The position numbers and the translations under genes are program-made. Positions 1 through 13,969 of a stretch of 64,000 bases of DNA are shown piece by piece. The notes below the pieces were generated by a model. The model had not been told where the DNA came from, searched no databases, and worked only from the letters and a program-made list of their open reading frames with translations. Source of the stretch: Erodium maritimum (taxonomy: Eukaryota; Streptophyta; Magnoliopsida; Geraniales; Geraniaceae). How positions within the stretch are numbered: the stretch's first letter is position 1; every line of letters starts with the position of its first letter. The stretch spans positions 51,729,825 through 51,793,824 of the forward strand of contig OY997591.1 of the NCBI GenBank assembly GCA_963921825.1, given 5' to 3'.

Positions 1-560
1 TCAACACTCAACATTATTTTTATCACTCCGATATACCTTTTTATTTTCGTGCTTCAAAATATATTCATGATTGATCTTGATTTAAAGCCCTTGAAAAAAT
101 AAAAATATTGGCGCAAGTTTGAAGCTAATCGGAGTTCAAACGAATCGGGAAATATTAAATTAGTGAATTGGTGAAAAAAATGGATACTTGTCCACATGAC
201 ACCATGCTTTTATAATTATGCCATTGCTTGTGTGAGAAATGATGAAAGTGACGTGTGTTTGGGTGAAATTGAGGTGATGATGTGACATCATGGTGAATGT
301 TGGATGTTAGGTGTGTGTGGCTAGGATTGGTTCTCTAGTTTTTAAGTTAAGAGTGGTTTGTAGCCGATTTCACCTCAGCATGAAAATATAGAACAATTAT
401 TCAAGATAACTTGTAATTCATAAAATTCACTGAAGCAACGTACTAACATACAATCATATGTTCAATTAGCACTCATTACCCATAGTATTTAACTCTTGAA
501 TATAAACTCTTAATTATCATAAGAAACTACACATACACTCAAAAGCTCTCAAAGGAAAAA
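1..560. other. AT-rich intergenic DNA, nothing recognised
   Basis: No reading frame with recognisable content, no clear terminal repeats and no RNA gene were seen here. It flanks the degenerate retroelement-like sequence that follows. Confidence 0.5.
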
Positions 561-1394
561 ATATTAGTTGTTGTTGGAGGTTCTCTGTTACCGATCGAGG
601 TCACACCGAGTCTCAAAGACTATAACGAGTCTTACGTGTTGTTCTGCAACTACATTGCACCGCCCCGCGCCGTCTGTTGTTCGATCGGCACATACGTTCT
701 ACGACATCAAATCGCAGTCGATCTTCACGTACGCGTTATTATATTTATAGCCACACTTTCCTTCTTCTGGTATTGTTGTGCACTGATTTTTGAAGGTTTC
801 GATGGTCAACTTCTTGGTTTGGAATTGTTGAAACATGGGTCCGGACAAAAACTGACAACAACTAAAGGTTTATCAACTAAACACCCGCACAGGCCGTTTG
901 AAGAAGGCTTTGGAGCAATCCAGTCAGTGGGTTTGGGATCCGGGGGTGGAACGACAATATGGGGTATGTTTCCACAACACCCAAGGTCGGGTTATCCCGA
1001 CATATCAAGACGAATCGACAATACAAAAACGCCCCCTTACGAAAACTATGTGTTTCAGGAGAATCGGTATCATAGACTTCCTAGTTTTGGTGTTCTGCTA
1101 TATTATATGTTTCGTTATTTCATGTTTTCGCATTTCTTGTTTCTGTTTTTAGGTTTCTGATCAGTTTTATGCTTGATTTAGGTGTGTTTTTAGTTGTTTG
1201 ATTTTATTTTGTTTGGATGGTAGAACGAGGTTTCTCTTCGTATTTGTCTGAGATGCAAATTAGACTCTTTTTACGGGTCCAAGAGCGCTCGGTCACCAAC
1301 GAGGGCGGACATATTCAAGAGCCCAGGGCCTATGGTCCTTCGTAACTGAAGTTTAGCATTAATGCATTTAACCTCGTTGTCGTTTAAAAAAAAA
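561..1394 (+). mobile_element. Degenerate poly(A)-tailed retroelement, related to 49141-50041
   Basis: The stretch ends in an A-run at about 1386-1394 just after the word CTCGTTGTCGTTT. The element at 49141-50041 ends the same way, with TTCTCGTTT followed by A's. The two also share a coding-like block: around 930-1060 here and 49560-49800 there, translation gives similar words (for example WGMFPQHPRSG here and WGLFPRHPKSG there, then RRIDNTKTP here and RRIDDTRTP there). No reverse transcriptase is visible. The 5' boundary and target duplication could not be found, so the start is approximate. This is probably an old copy of a small non-LTR family; that assignment is inference. Confidence 0.4.
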
Positions 1395-2149
1395 CACTTC
1401 ATATGAGTGTGTCACCATCCAACAATACAATGCATAAAGTAGAAAAAGAGAGACTACACGTCGAATAGGGATGGATGGTGGCAGCGTAAAGGTGGCTTCT
1501 CCAAATTGCAACACATATTACAATATTCTTAAGTTTAGTTTCCATAGATAATTCGAAGTTAGGGTTCAGATAATCTAATCGATGGCGCGTCAAGGGACGG
1601 AGTGGTTCATCATGAGCGGATCCGCACTATTTAGACATATTGAGGCGGTTTGGGATGATCACTTTACCAACTTCGTTGTCTTCGCTCAGTTTTGCTCCTT
1701 TTTCCCTATTTTTTTCATTGATCAGAAAGATTAATATTCTATTCAACCAATGTTGTGGACTAATCTTACGGACATGACTGAGTATAAATACACCTGGGAG
1801 ACCTAAAAGTACTTTCACCAAAAAAAACTTGGCGGAGGGTCGTCAAATACAATCCGAAGTGAAACGGTTGTCATTATCGAACATACAGTAAGAGAACGAG
1901 ATTTGATGAGACCGAGCCCTATTCATCTTCTCTCCACCTCTTGCATCACCCCCTATAATACTGCCTATATTTGGATTCCTTATTCTCCAATATGGATGGG
2001 TTCGTCCCTTCCGCTATCTACCTGTTCTCGTGGCCATCCACAAGGTCAAAAGGCTATCAAGAACAAAGGTTAAAACTAAGGTTGTAATGATAGGCGTTAG
2101 TTAGATGAGAAAAAATCCTAGGCGTTAGGCGGGAATTGAAATCGGAATA

Positions 2150-2150
<1 letters not shown>
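1395..2150. other. Intergenic DNA, nothing recognised
   Basis: Only short, unconvincing open frames are present. From about 2073 the DNA contains the word AGGCGTTAGGCG, which resembles the ends of diverged plant DNA-transposon relics, but no matching inverted end with a target duplication could be confirmed. Confidence 0.4.

Positions 2151-2195
<45 letters not shown>
2151..2195. repeat. (TTA)n microsatellite
   Basis: About 15 uninterrupted units of the trinucleotide TTA are read directly in the sequence. The tract sits in AT-rich intergenic DNA and is likely length-polymorphic. Confidence 0.95.
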
Positions 2196-2197
<2 letters not shown>

Positions 2198-2999
2198 ATA
2201 TATATTATCAAAATTTATATTACACTATATATCAAATATTAATAATATCAAATATTAAATATATCAAAAAACATAAATATTCTACTAAATTAGAATTAGC
2301 ATACAAATCTTAAAACAAGATCAATAATTAAGGCTCTATCAACTCAATTAGCACAAGTTTATACAATTTTTATATTTTTATATCAGTTTGAAAAAAAATA
2401 GAAATTGTTTTATTTTAATCATGAACCTGACCCGACGCCTGACCGATCCCGCCGATTCATCAGTCGAATCCACGATTAATCGGCCTGTATTCCGCTCAAA
2501 CGGTCTAGAGCGACCTAGGAGGATTAATAAGGTCCGCTAAACCTATTTCAGGGCCTTCAGACGGGAATTTTAACATCCTTAATCAAAATTTGTCGACTGA
2601 AAATATAACTCTAGCTTCTAAAGCTTTAATCAGGAGGATGAAGTGGGAGCAAGTACAAATTTAAAGAAACTATCTTTAAGAACGATGGACTTGAAGGTAA
2701 AACGACACAACACAGAATATCACTATTGTGATTGTTTTAATAAAAATCTCATGCATTTTCATATAATGTTTTCCACTTTTAAGTTGTTATTTTTTTTATT
2801 GGTGGACGATTTGAATGACTTCGGAGAAGATTTGAAGATGAGATAGTTGAATTTGCGGACGATTTAAATGTACCCCGAATTATCTGTTACAGATTCTTAA
2901 ACGGTTTCATATTTTAATAAGTTCCTATTAAACCATTAGAAACTTGATTATACTAGTATGAAACTATTAATTCGTATAAAAAATTATATTTAAATCGGC
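2196..2999. other. Intergenic DNA with possible diverged DNA-transposon relic
   Basis: The stretch is AT-rich to about 2400 and then has a GC-richer block at 2420-2575. That block may be the distal end of a diverged element starting near 2073: the outer bases AAGGTTGT and, in reverse complement, AAGGATGT are weakly similar. I found no coding capacity and no clean target duplication. Confidence 0.25.
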
Positions 3000-4222
3000 C
3001 TTTAAGATTTTCACAAGTTTATCTACCATAACAAAGTCCAATACCGGCAACCACCATCACCTACATCATGTCCTTTCCTCCACCCCAACCCCAACTATTG
3101 TCTCTTGACGCTCCTCGCCTGAACCTCTGTTGACCATCCATGGCCCGTACGAGGCAATACGGACCATGGACCCTCCATATGCAGGATAGCATCACCCTCT
3201 CACCGCATCGCTGCCTCTTACCGCTGGGATGACCTACTCTTCGATGAGGAACCTCCTGTCTATGACGACTCGTCGTGTGTTGACGTCAGTCTAGAGATAT
3301 GCGCATGAGGAAGATGATGGCCCTGTCCTTCAATGGTTATCCATTGGAGCTGCAACACAAGACAGGAGTTGTGACACAAGATAGGGTCCAGATTACCAGT
3401 CGAACCCGAGTCACTACTTCGCCAACACTGCCCCCTCATGGGTAAGGAATCAGGCCCCGAATCTAACTCGTCTGACAATTGGAACCCATGAGCGACAATC
3501 GGGGCAATCAGAAGTATCCGTCCCACCGAGTGATCAGGTGCATGATCGGGTTCCCCGTCCAAGAAGGCTGTACCCGTGGAGAACGATTCAGTGGAAGGAA
3601 ATGGTTTTTGGGAGCCAGTCAACATTGGAAGGGAGGCATCGAGCCACCGAAAAAACACCGCGGGTGCGGGCAATACTGCTCAGAATCCGAGTAATTGTGG
3701 ATACACGCCCCAACACACGTCGAGGGGATCATGTACCCGAAGGTAATCATGCAGAACAATTAGAGGAGCGCTACCTAATGGAACAGGAGATTCTGGCACC
3801 CCCATGTAGGATGGACATTACACCCACAAGGAAGTTGAACTAACTGGGGTGACAACGACACTAGCTATACAGCCTCGTTGATCATCATGAAGCCTCTAGG
3901 GCACAACGGGGTGTCTCATAGGAGTCACACCCCGGCCCCTAAAGAACATATCCGCTCCATGGTATATTCCTTAGACGACGGTTATGACATAACAGACTTA
4001 TTCATGTCGATACGGGGACCGGTCTCTGGATTCAATGCATCAATCACGGTATGAATAGGGAACCACCCCGTAGTTTTCCTCGTAATAATATCGGGTATAT
4101 CGTTATAGGATCAGTGTTTCAGCCGTCATCGAAACTGTATCTCATTGTTTCTCTTATTTTCAATATTGGATGATTCACGTGACCATTTCTTTCGATATCA
4201 ATGAAAAACTATTCATTCCATA
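3000..4222 (+). mobile_element. Unidentified degenerate retroelement-like block
   Basis: The block is GC-rich compared with its AT-rich flanks. It carries fragmented frames on both strands (for example 3479-3694 and 3538-3843 on plus, 3260-3673 on minus) with no recognised domain. It ends in a phrase near 4150-4222 resembling the 3' tails of plant non-LTR elements, where a pyrimidine-rich stretch precedes ATCAATGAAAAA. No zinc knuckle, reverse transcriptase or terminal repeats were seen. This is a guess from composition and layout. Confidence 0.25.
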
Positions 4223-4695
4223 AGACACTTCTGAAGCACACCCATCATGCATTTCTTTTCAGTATTTTTGTACAATAATCACCTACATAACATAACATTA
4301 CATCTACTGTTCTCTACGAAGAAACACAATTTGTGGTTGAAAGCAAGCTTACTCAGTATAGGTCAGGGCTAATCGAAGACCTAAACGAGATTTTTCAGTG
4401 AAAATTGTAGATCTTCGACGACACAGTGACTTGTATCTCGAACTTTAGTTGCTCGAGCCAACCCTCATAGTCATTGGGAACATAACATCTACTTAACAAT
4501 CTAGCACAAGTGACCAAACATACAAAAAACCCTCTACTAACTGGTTAATTGCTCTTCTTTCTTCGCATACTAATTTTATGATTCAAACCCCAGAGCCACC
4601 ATTGTTACTTCAATTTGATGTCACTCCCACAACTGCAGAATCGTGAAGCTAAAAGGCACCTACTGCAACAAATCTGATTATATTAATAGACCCGA
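4223..4695. other. 3' flank and probable 3' UTR of MED14
   Basis: No gene is seen. The part next to 4696 should hold the 3' untranslated region and polyadenylation signals of the minus-strand MED14 gene, but a single processing site cannot be chosen by eye. Confidence 0.4.
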
Positions 4696-7600
4696 CTATG
4701 TTGCTCCAGAGGTGGTAGTAACTGCAACACCATCCCTTAACCCCTGAACACATGAATGTAAAGTCCTCTGCACACTATCAGCGACAGTTCTTAATCTTCC
4801 TTGACTAACATCTACTGAAGCCATTCCACTAACTTCCACAGTTCGAGCCACTTTCTGTTTACATTTTTCCCAGTCATCTACATGTAACCAGCAAGCTCGA
4901 CCACCATGGCTTCCTTCCATGCCAAGAAATGACACATTAGAGTTTTCCCCAAATGAATATCTCAGTCTCACCGAGACACAGTAGGGCAGCCAAGCAGCAC
5001 CACCAGCAGCATTTATGTGAGGAATATGGGCAGGATCCAACACAACAGTCAATGCAAAATCAACCGAGTTGTGTGGACGATCATAATGGATATTGCTTTT
5101 AGATGTACAAGAATTCTCAGATGTATCTTCCATATTTATCCCCGCATGATTTTCAAGGCATAACTCGATACGTGGTTTTTGGGCTGGTGCTGTGTCTCCG
5201 CCCTGGGCCTGGGCCATTCCTTTTTTCCATGCTATTAGTTTCAAGAATTCCCTTAGAACTGATATGGGCAAGGTGAGAAGGGTGATGAAAGATGCAACAC
5301 GCGAAGCATCGTACGGTTCTGATGCAACACGGCGACTGAAGTAGTCACATATTTCACCTATTTCAGATTGAGTTAGCTCTTCTTGTGCAGCATTTACATT
5401 TTGCTGTTGTTGCTGCTGATGATGGAAACGTTTCACACTAAGGACTTGAAGCAGAAGTTGAACTCTGTGGACACTTACAGCAAAAACATATCCCCTGAAT
5501 GAAAACAAGTAACCACACATAAGTACAGTAGTAAAACAATGTGAGATGACATACTAACAAATTCATAGATACTTAAAAAATTGCACCAGACAACAAAACA
5601 TAACAGAGAACATGTACAATTCAAGGGATAAAGGAATTAGATGATGCACTGTTACAGAACCTAGCAGAGAAACCCATTGAAGAAAGCCTAGTGCATGAGG
5701 CTGTCACCATTGTGGGGTTTTAGAGAGGATAATTGCTGCGCACTGCCTTACCCATGCGTGTACAAAAGGGTTCTTTTCCTAACTTCAACCCTTGGTGTCT
5801 ATAAGATTTCTCACTGATCTCTAACATGTAAGGACTTTTAAGTACAACCTTAAAATTCTGGCAAGGCCCACTATGTGTCAATTGATGTTGGGAATATAGA
5901 AGGAAAATAATTCATTCCTTTATTACTAATAGGGATAATGGCAAAAAAATTACAATTTATTATAGACTTTTTGCAGGTTGGTTCCCTTATCTTCAAACCG
6001 CTGCGGGTTGTGGCCCTGAACTTTTACTTTGTTGCACTTTTTGTGAAATTGTTCTAAAAGGACTTTGTTTTCCCTTGAAAATTTAAATTAAAAAAGTAAG
6101 AAACAAAAAGTTCAGAATTTGATTATTAGTAGAATGATAGAAGGATTTGAAAACCAAGAAAAATAGATTTTGCATATTTTTTGTTTATACTTCCATTTTA
6201 TATTTAAAAATTCAAGGGCAAAAATATCATTTTGGAATAAATTGGCCCAAAGTGCAACAAAATATAAGTTCAAAGCCACAACCCACAACAATTTAGATGT
6301 AAGGGTACCAACCTGCAAAAAAAATTATAGTACAAAGTACTTTTTTGCCATTATCCCTTCATAATATATCTACTCCTAACCCGTGATGGGCGAAAAACAA
6401 ACTAGACTTTATCTAGTGCACATCCATGGTCTTCCTACATGCACTTCATTCTAAAATGTGATTAAATAAATCAAAGTTCCTAATATGTGATGGTAAAATA
6501 GAAAATTTCACTATCTTACCCTACAAAGAAGCGCAGAGCAGGCTGTTCTTGGTCCAGATTCAAGAGTGCGCCTTCATTATCCTTCAATATGGACCCGAGG
6601 ATCTCTTTCAACAAATCTGGCAATTGAGCAAAAAGCCACAACACTCCAAGGTATTTTAAAATACCTCTGAGAACCTTCTTAAGAGCAACAAGTGGAACCC
6701 ATCCACCTCCGTACCCTCCATCATCCCCCAGACCAATAATGGCTGTATTTAGTTCTCCTCTTACATGTGCAGGAACTCCTGCGCCTGAAGATCTACGTAC
6801 AGGCAATCCGGAATTCACCATGGACAAATTTGAAGAAAGTGGAAGAGCATTTGCCATTCGGTTTAAACCAGCTACTTGGCTTCCTGCTCTAGATATCACA
6901 GCAGAATTTGGAAGGTTAACCCTACTTCCATTAACAGCTGAACCCGATGCAGTGTTAGGATTGTTTGAATTTGCCAGTCCAACTGTCTGTTGACCAGAAG
7001 AGAAATTAGGCTCTAAACCATTCAGCTCTTGAGCAACATGTTCCATAATGAAAGGCCGAAACTGTGGACAGGGCAAGGACCCTCCAACAGAAGGGCCTCC
7101 TTTGGGTGGGGTTGCTGGCTGTAACCAAACCTGATCTCCGGCGAAGCAGCGCATGTCAACTGCAAAGTGTTTTCGATAAATTATCCGTATCCAGTAAGGG
7201 CCGCGTAACACAACAGACACATCAATGGGCAAGAGCGAGCTAGGAACAATGCCAGTGCCTCCACGTCCAGCTGCGGCCAACATTGCAGACCCATGTATGC
7301 CATGATTACCAAGAGGACCGGAAACATTAGGCACGGCAGGATTTCCAGAAGGTCCAGAAGCCTGAATAACATTAACCGGTGCACTGCTTGGCAAAAGACC
7401 CTGCTGAGGTTGAGGTGTATAACCTGCCTGTTTGGGGATAGAAGAGACAGGTCCTACTACCCCAGGGACTGCTGGAGTAGGGCCTGCTCGTGCAGGCCGA
7501 GTTGCAGCCGTAAGAGCATGTAACGGTCCAGCAGTGAGGCGAATGCAATCCAAAAGAGATGCGACTTCGGCTCCATTAATGAAATCTTCCAGAAACTGAA

Positions 7601-10600
7601 TATAACAGAGCAAAATATTAATAGATCTGAAGCAAAAACGATTTCAATGTAGGTAATGCTTACCAATCAAAACTATGTATAAGGCTAATATTAAACAACA
7701 TATAATATTACCATGTAGATATGGATTAAGAGAATGGTAAGAAAGATTTTCATCCAAAGCTCGTAAAAAGCATCATAGTGTTATCTGAATTTTATTTAAT
7801 TTTTCCCTTTCACGGTCTTGTTATATCTTTGGACAGCAAACCACTCTCACTACAATGGTGACTGTAAAAATCACTCCCTTTTGAAAGTGGATATCCCGTA
7901 ACAGGTCAGCATTATTTTCAGTCATGATAATATTTTTAAAATGGGATTCCTATACTAAATTAAAGAAGCAGGGGTCAAACACGACATTAAATAAGAAGAG
8001 AGCACATAAAAATGAGGATATTGAAGATGAACAGTGACTAAAAGTTGAAGGCGTACACACCCACAATTGAGGCCAAAACACAAACCATCACTGTGGGTCA
8101 AATAAAATCCAAAAAGAAATGTGGCATTTTAAGCAAACTTTTGGTGAACAACAAATAATGTAACGCACCTTAGTATGAGGCCAAAGCTGGTCAGGGGAAA
8201 CATGCATTGTACAACCCTCTTTACCTGATTCCCATTCAACAACAAAGCGGGCTAGAACTCCCGAACCAAAGCTAAACCACAAACTCATTAATCCAACGGC
8301 CTCTATTCTAAACGCCCTCCTCATCTGCTCTGATAACTTATCAGTTGCCTCAACAGAACCTTTGGCTCCAACTGATGCTGATTTGTCATCAGAGCTTGAA
8401 CTGCTTTCTTCAGGTTTCTCATCTGCTCTTATGCCAAGCAGTCTCCGCATCCCAAGGGAAAACATTCTTGCGTTGTAGAGCCTCCGTATATCTGCCACTA
8501 GATTCTTAATGCTATCAGGCTCGACACACTGATAACTTAACACAACACCTTCAGAATCATAACGAATATGAGAATCTATATCAGATGTATTGGCAATGCG
8601 AACACCAGAACCCCATGGTGTACTATTGATTCCCTTCTGAAGCTCCCACAAATCTCTGAAGTGCTGGTCATTTATTTTGACATCCCAATACATGCTTCCA
8701 GGTCTGCCAAGTCTCAGGCATATGTGTTGCCATGAATCACCTCTTGCAAATGGTAGCCGGAACCATATGTTTGAGGATGCACTCCTTAGACCCACTTCTT
8801 CAACATATGGAATGTCCAATGTTTCCATCTGGCTAGTTAGTCTGGCATGCTTGATGCAAAGCGAACAATGCCTGACAACATGAAGAAGTGCTGAAACATA
8901 TATGGTAGAGGGAGCATTCCCTTTATTTGCTTCGTCTGTAAGATTTGCATAACTGCATCCTTCAGTCTTAGAGACGGACTCTTTTGCTATCTGGGTCTGC
9001 GGGTGTTGAACATAAGCTGATTCTGGTAACTTTGTTCTCTTGGAGTATCTTGAATCTTCTTCCAGATCTTTGAGAGATGGAATGAGACTCAACATGTCTG
9101 AAACTACGCGCTTTCGTGGATTTTTATCATGGTTTGAGATCACACTATCATGACATTTTGCAGATTCTGATGCATGGGCTGAAAAAGAGAAGGCATATAT
9201 TAGTCAGGCACGTATGACTAAAACGTTAATTTGACAACAGATGTCTATTCAGATTAATAAAGATAGATGAAGATAAGATATCTTACATACGAGAGTTGTA
9301 GTCAACGAGTTTGATACAGCATTTCTGAAGGATCCATGCACATGTGGTAAGCTTCTTGGTCCATTAGGCTTGGAACCTTGGGCGGCCACACGAGAACCAG
9401 TTGGCTGGGGTGGAGATAATAGACGAGATGACAGGCTATCTGCATCTTTCACAGTATCATTTACCAATTTCACATGCTCTCCATCCATTGCACTATTCGG
9501 ACCATCGTCTAATGGATATAAAGATCTGAGAGAAGCCAAGTCCTGATCAGACTTTGAAGCTGACAGTTTTTTCACTTCAGCATTCCTTCCAGGAATAGAT
9601 GAAAGTGAACCTACAGATGTAGAGTGTACCGGACCTTTCAAATCGCTTGAGGAGTATAAAGAGCCACTAAAACTAGTAGCCTTATTTGGAATTTTTGCAG
9701 CATTATTCATTTGTGAAAACTGCACACTTCCCTCCCACTTAGGAGAAGGGGTTCTAGCTTTTATACCTTGAAGATTCATCGTAACCGAGCCGAAATGTGA
9801 TGCATGAGGTGCACTATACGATGCTGATAGACTTTGAACACCTAATGAAGGTACAGATGGTGCTTTGTCTACTTCAAACATTTCATCAACAACAGATGAA
9901 AAACTTGATGGAGAACCTGAGGTCTGCAGAGAACCACCAAGGTTGTATTCTGAAAGAAGACCATGCTCGACAGGTAGATTAGGAGCCCCTGCATTAGGCA
10001 AGAAGGAAAGTACTTTTCCTGAGCTGAGTAAGCTCAAGTTCAGCTCATCTTCAAGCATCTGCATCTGGCCAATGTCAATGGTCTTAACACGTATCACATT
10101 GTTCAACTCATTATAAGGATGAGTTTTCTGGGATGGATATGGCTCAGTCTCTAACAGTTTAAACAGTGGTTTGAAGTCTTTATCAAGTTGCATCAGCAGA
10201 AAATAAGAATTTCCAGCATCTGGAAACCTCATTAATAGCATAGCTTGTCCATTCAAAACATTCTTGGGTACTTTTACCGAAGCAACACCATTTTCAAATA
10301 CCTACAAGAGTGAGATGTTATGATTTATTCCTGCCTATTTAGTAAAAAAATAAATGGAAATATCCAGCAACAAGGACCAGTTACCTCAAGGCCTAGAAAC
10401 CTGCCAATAGATGCAAATAGATGCAAAATACTTTTGCTTCTCAAGCTTAAGAAAACTTCAGCTGCAGTGCTACTTCCCTGATTCAAAGCTTCCTCACACT
10501 CCAATAGTACTGAAGGTTCAAGTATATTTTGGGATGACTGAAGACGAAACCGGCCATTCCTGCAAGTCAAATTGAAACTAGTAATTCCATATAGGATGAT

Positions 10601-13207
10601 TTGTGGCCTCAAATTTACGTAAGTGACATGATCATGAACAGAACATCTCGCTCCAATAGTTTGAAGAAAATGTTGTTTGGGGTGGGATAATGTGTTTGTC
10701 TAAATACTTAGCAGGACCAAGTAGCATCTAATAAAATAGGTCTCATCAATTGTTCAGCCAAGTTATCTACAGTGGTCTCAACATCAACTCAGGTTCTCCC
10801 TTCCACACATAGGGTAATCTTCACGTGTCATGCACATACCCCAGACATATATTTTATAGGCATGGACAGAAAGAAAACCTTATATTTATTCCCAGGGTGA
10901 AATATGATGAACCATAGGCACGAACACGCAGTACTTCCTTCCCCTCATATTCCCTTGAATCAGACTTGCCATCTTTCTGCAGTACAATACCCAGCAAAAG
11001 TGATGTTTGTATCTAAAGGGCATGAACTCCACACAACCAAATACATATAACAAGAAATAATCGTCTCAGCTTTATTTTAAAAATAAAAATAAACTGCAAG
11101 TTAACGTGAGATCGCAAGACCAAATGATTCACATTGCTGCAGAAGCAAACATCATGTTGTAAAATGAAGCTTCAAATTGTTAAAATCGGTAGCTTTGGCA
11201 AATCATTAACACTGTTGAACAAGTAATTGTCGGCTCAAAAAAAATTGATAGTTTTATATCACACACACACTAATTGACTATATTGTATTTTCTATGTAAA
11301 AACAGCCATAGAAAACATATAAAGGACAAGGCATCTGACAGTCCAGCAATAAACAACTCCAGAACAAATAAACTTGGACCAACCTTTTTATCGTCAACAA
11401 TGGGTTCATCCATGTGGGACTGAAGAACTACATCACCTGCAGTTCTAAAAATCTGAACATTTTTTCCAAGTTCTTTCTGAATTTCAAGCAGACGAGTATA
11501 TCTATTACAACATATAGCTCGAAGCAACAAATTCTCAATATCAATGCAACTTTGATCAAGATGAAACTCTGCTTCCCGGCCCGTTAGTGGATCTATGACA
11601 AATGTGCTATGGAGACACTTTATCTGCTGATCAGGTCCTGGTTCAATTTTTATATGCGGGCAAGAATCAGAGTCAGATGTGCCAGAGCTTTTACCAATAT
11701 CTAACCAGTACAAAATTTTGAACCCCGGGGTCCTTGGACCTGCTGGATCTGTTTCACCATCTTGATTCAGTAGTGTAGAACCAGCAATGCCACTATGACC
11801 CGCACTAGCATCAGAAATGACATCAAACTTAATGGCATCTTTCCATCGTCCCGACCTAAGTGCTTGGACTTGCCTTATAACAGTGTCCATGATGAGTGAG
11901 AGACAAATTTCATGGAGAATGGAGTACAATGTTATAAAAGGATTTTCTGCTGCAGCCATTCTGCGCTCTAAATCATCTCCAAGAACATGCCTTCGTGATT
12001 CCTCTATCTTCAAAGGTCCACTTTTCTCACCCACGAGCAGTTCCAAATGCAGTATCCTCCACAAAGATAAATGTCCCCGGTAACCAAGTGTAACTAAAAC
12101 CTGGAATTCCCCATCCACCCGAAGCAAGGCAGTCCCATCCGAAACCTTTACTTGAGATGTCTCTTTAGGTAGCGAAACTTCAAGTAATTTAGATCGAACA
12201 AGTGTGTCTAATTTTCTCAAGGCTGGCTTCTGCTTGTCCTCGGTTAGCGTGTACTGCATACCCACATCTTCAATACATTTTGGCAGACGCTGATAAGTTC
12301 CAGTAAGGAGGATCTCAATAGCTGATGGAACATCATAGACGGGGGCACGAGCTTGCTGTAGCCCCTCATGCATGAAGAACAAAGAATCTGCAGCTTGGGT
12401 AAAGCATGTTTCATGACTAGATAGAGTAGATGCAAGTTGTTGACAATAGTGTATCAGTGGCACCTGCATAAAATGCAACAACAGACAAGTCTGAATTAAA
12501 TAGTCTTCAACGTCAAAATGGCTTGTGGGGTTTACAAAAAGGATGCAGAAAAATATCAGCTTTACTAGCTTACTATGGGTAAAATTTACTTGGTAGAAAA
12601 CAAATCATGGTCGGATCCAAATAGCTGAGAGATAAAATAGTTTCCAATTTCATTGATAGTTTCCAGAGTATTTAGGTCCTTTAGGCACTTTTCCTCTGTT
12701 CACAGTTTTTCAGACCCTCCCAGTCTGAAGCTAAGTTCCATAATTAATAAGACCTTAAGGATTTTCTTGCTCTTGCACTTCAAGATGATTAACTAACCAA
12801 CAGTTGCCTCTCTCTCTCTGGTTAATTGCATACAGCTCATTACAAACTGAACCCAGAAAGAACAAATTAGCAAATATTAAGCTATCATCTTTTAAGCAAA
12901 TAACTTCCATAGATTGAAATTATTGTTTCAAAAACAGAATTTGAGATTTTGGTGGCAAAAGAAGAAAGTTGGAATTGGAAACAAGAGAGAAGCAGACCTG
13001 TTGGCACCACTTGGCGAGGACATTGAGACGAAGCATGCGCTGGCGGGTCTTGACGAGGTACTTGAGGAGGCTAATCTTCTTGTCGGCATCGGATTGATCC
13101 GGGGACTTGGATTTGTCGATGAGGTCCTTGAGGGAAAGGAAGGACTCCTCGGCGGCACGATTGACGAGAGTGGAGAAGTCCACCGTCTGTTGCCCCAACT
13201 CGGCCAT
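4696..13207 (-). CDS. MED14: Mediator complex subunit 14 (STRUWWELPETER homologue)
   Basis: This is the backbone subunit that links the head, middle and tail modules of Mediator, the nuclear coactivator joining transcription factors to RNA polymerase II. In Arabidopsis it is STRUWWELPETER, which affects cell number. Eight exons, read on the minus strand, join in frame: 13207-12998, 12463-11384, 10976-10879, 10559-10385, 10301-9287, 9178-8169, 7595-6520 and 5494-4696. They give 5463 bp, about 1820 residues, against roughly 1700 in Arabidopsis. All seven introns fit GT-AG. The start MAELGQQTVDFSTLVNRAAE and the next ~190 residues match the conserved MED14 N-terminal domain. The middle is Ser-rich and low in complexity; a six-Gln run lies early in the last exon. 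For intron 5 the donor GTAAGA at 9286 was chosen over GTATGT at 9290 because only the former keeps the frame. Intron 7 holds a MITE. No stop interrupts the joined frame, so the gene looks intact. Confidence 0.95.
5932..6357. mobile_element. Palindromic MITE in MED14 intron 7 (Mutator-like)
   Basis: The ends are long inverted repeats. The left end starts GGGATAATGGCAAAAAA, the right end in reverse complement starts identically, and both then share TTTGCAGGTTGGT with ACCCTTA-like continuation. The flanking 9-mers TTACTAATA (5923-5931) and TTCATAATA (6358-6366) match at 7 of 9 positions, which fits an aged 9-bp duplication as made by Mutator-type transposases. It is 426 bp long with no coding capacity. 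It sits between exons 7 and 8 of MED14 and should be removed by splicing. Confidence 0.75.
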
Positions 13208-13969
13208 TGACTCGGTGTGCTATGAGATCCGCAATGCGCCAGGCATTAGATACGTAGGTTTAGGGTTTGGAACGGAAGAGGAGCTGATTGAGCGAGCTCT
13301 CTGTGTGTCTCTGTCTCTGTCTCGAGTTTTGTGGTTCGCGAATCAAGAGGAAGAGTAGAAATTTTATTCAGACGAGACGAGTTGAACAACAACAACAGCG
13401 AAATAGGTAATTATATTGTGGAAAGAGGAAAAATGGGTCCCTTCCCCGTTTAGGAAACGAATAGCTAGGGCATTCACCATATACCATCACTCCTCTATCG
13501 GACCTTCTATATTTTAACACTAAATTGGATTAAGATTTCTCTTAATTAATCAAAATCATAATCGAATTTATTGGTCCAATTTCGGTCTGAATCATCTCCA
13601 CTCATACATCCGATCCAAAATTAACACGACTTAATAATTTTTCATGGATGATTAGTTTTGGATGTTGTATTGATCTGTTTAACTTATGTTTGATAGTTTT
13701 TATGTAGGATCAATTACCTTTTGTTAATCTAGAGTATTGAACACGTATTTTTAATCAGATAAAGTTTAAAAATGTCCAATGTGATACAACAACTTTTAAT
13801 TATTAGATTTTATTGCAAAAAACTGACGAAATATTTCATTATTTTAGTCGTATAAAACTATATATCATTTTCTTTAGAATAAGAAATAACTTTCGTTAAT
13901 ACTGAGGAAGAATCATTACAATGGCCGTGCCTTTAAGATGACAATGATCCAATAATCCTCATATACAAT
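13208..13969. promoter_or_regulatory. 5' UTR and upstream region of MED14
   Basis: The roughly 230 bp next to the MED14 start codon are less AT-rich, with pyrimidine-rich tracts read on the minus strand, as is usual for a plant leader. Farther out the DNA becomes AT-rich. No TATA box could be assigned with confidence. The segment 13867-13969 resembles the 3' tail of the minus-strand LINE-like element described at 14636-16520, so the private promoter is probably under 700 bp. Confidence 0.4.

Noticed and set aside
9797-10116. Plus-strand frames over MED14 exon 5
   Set aside because: They are antisense shadows of a long conserved coding exon.
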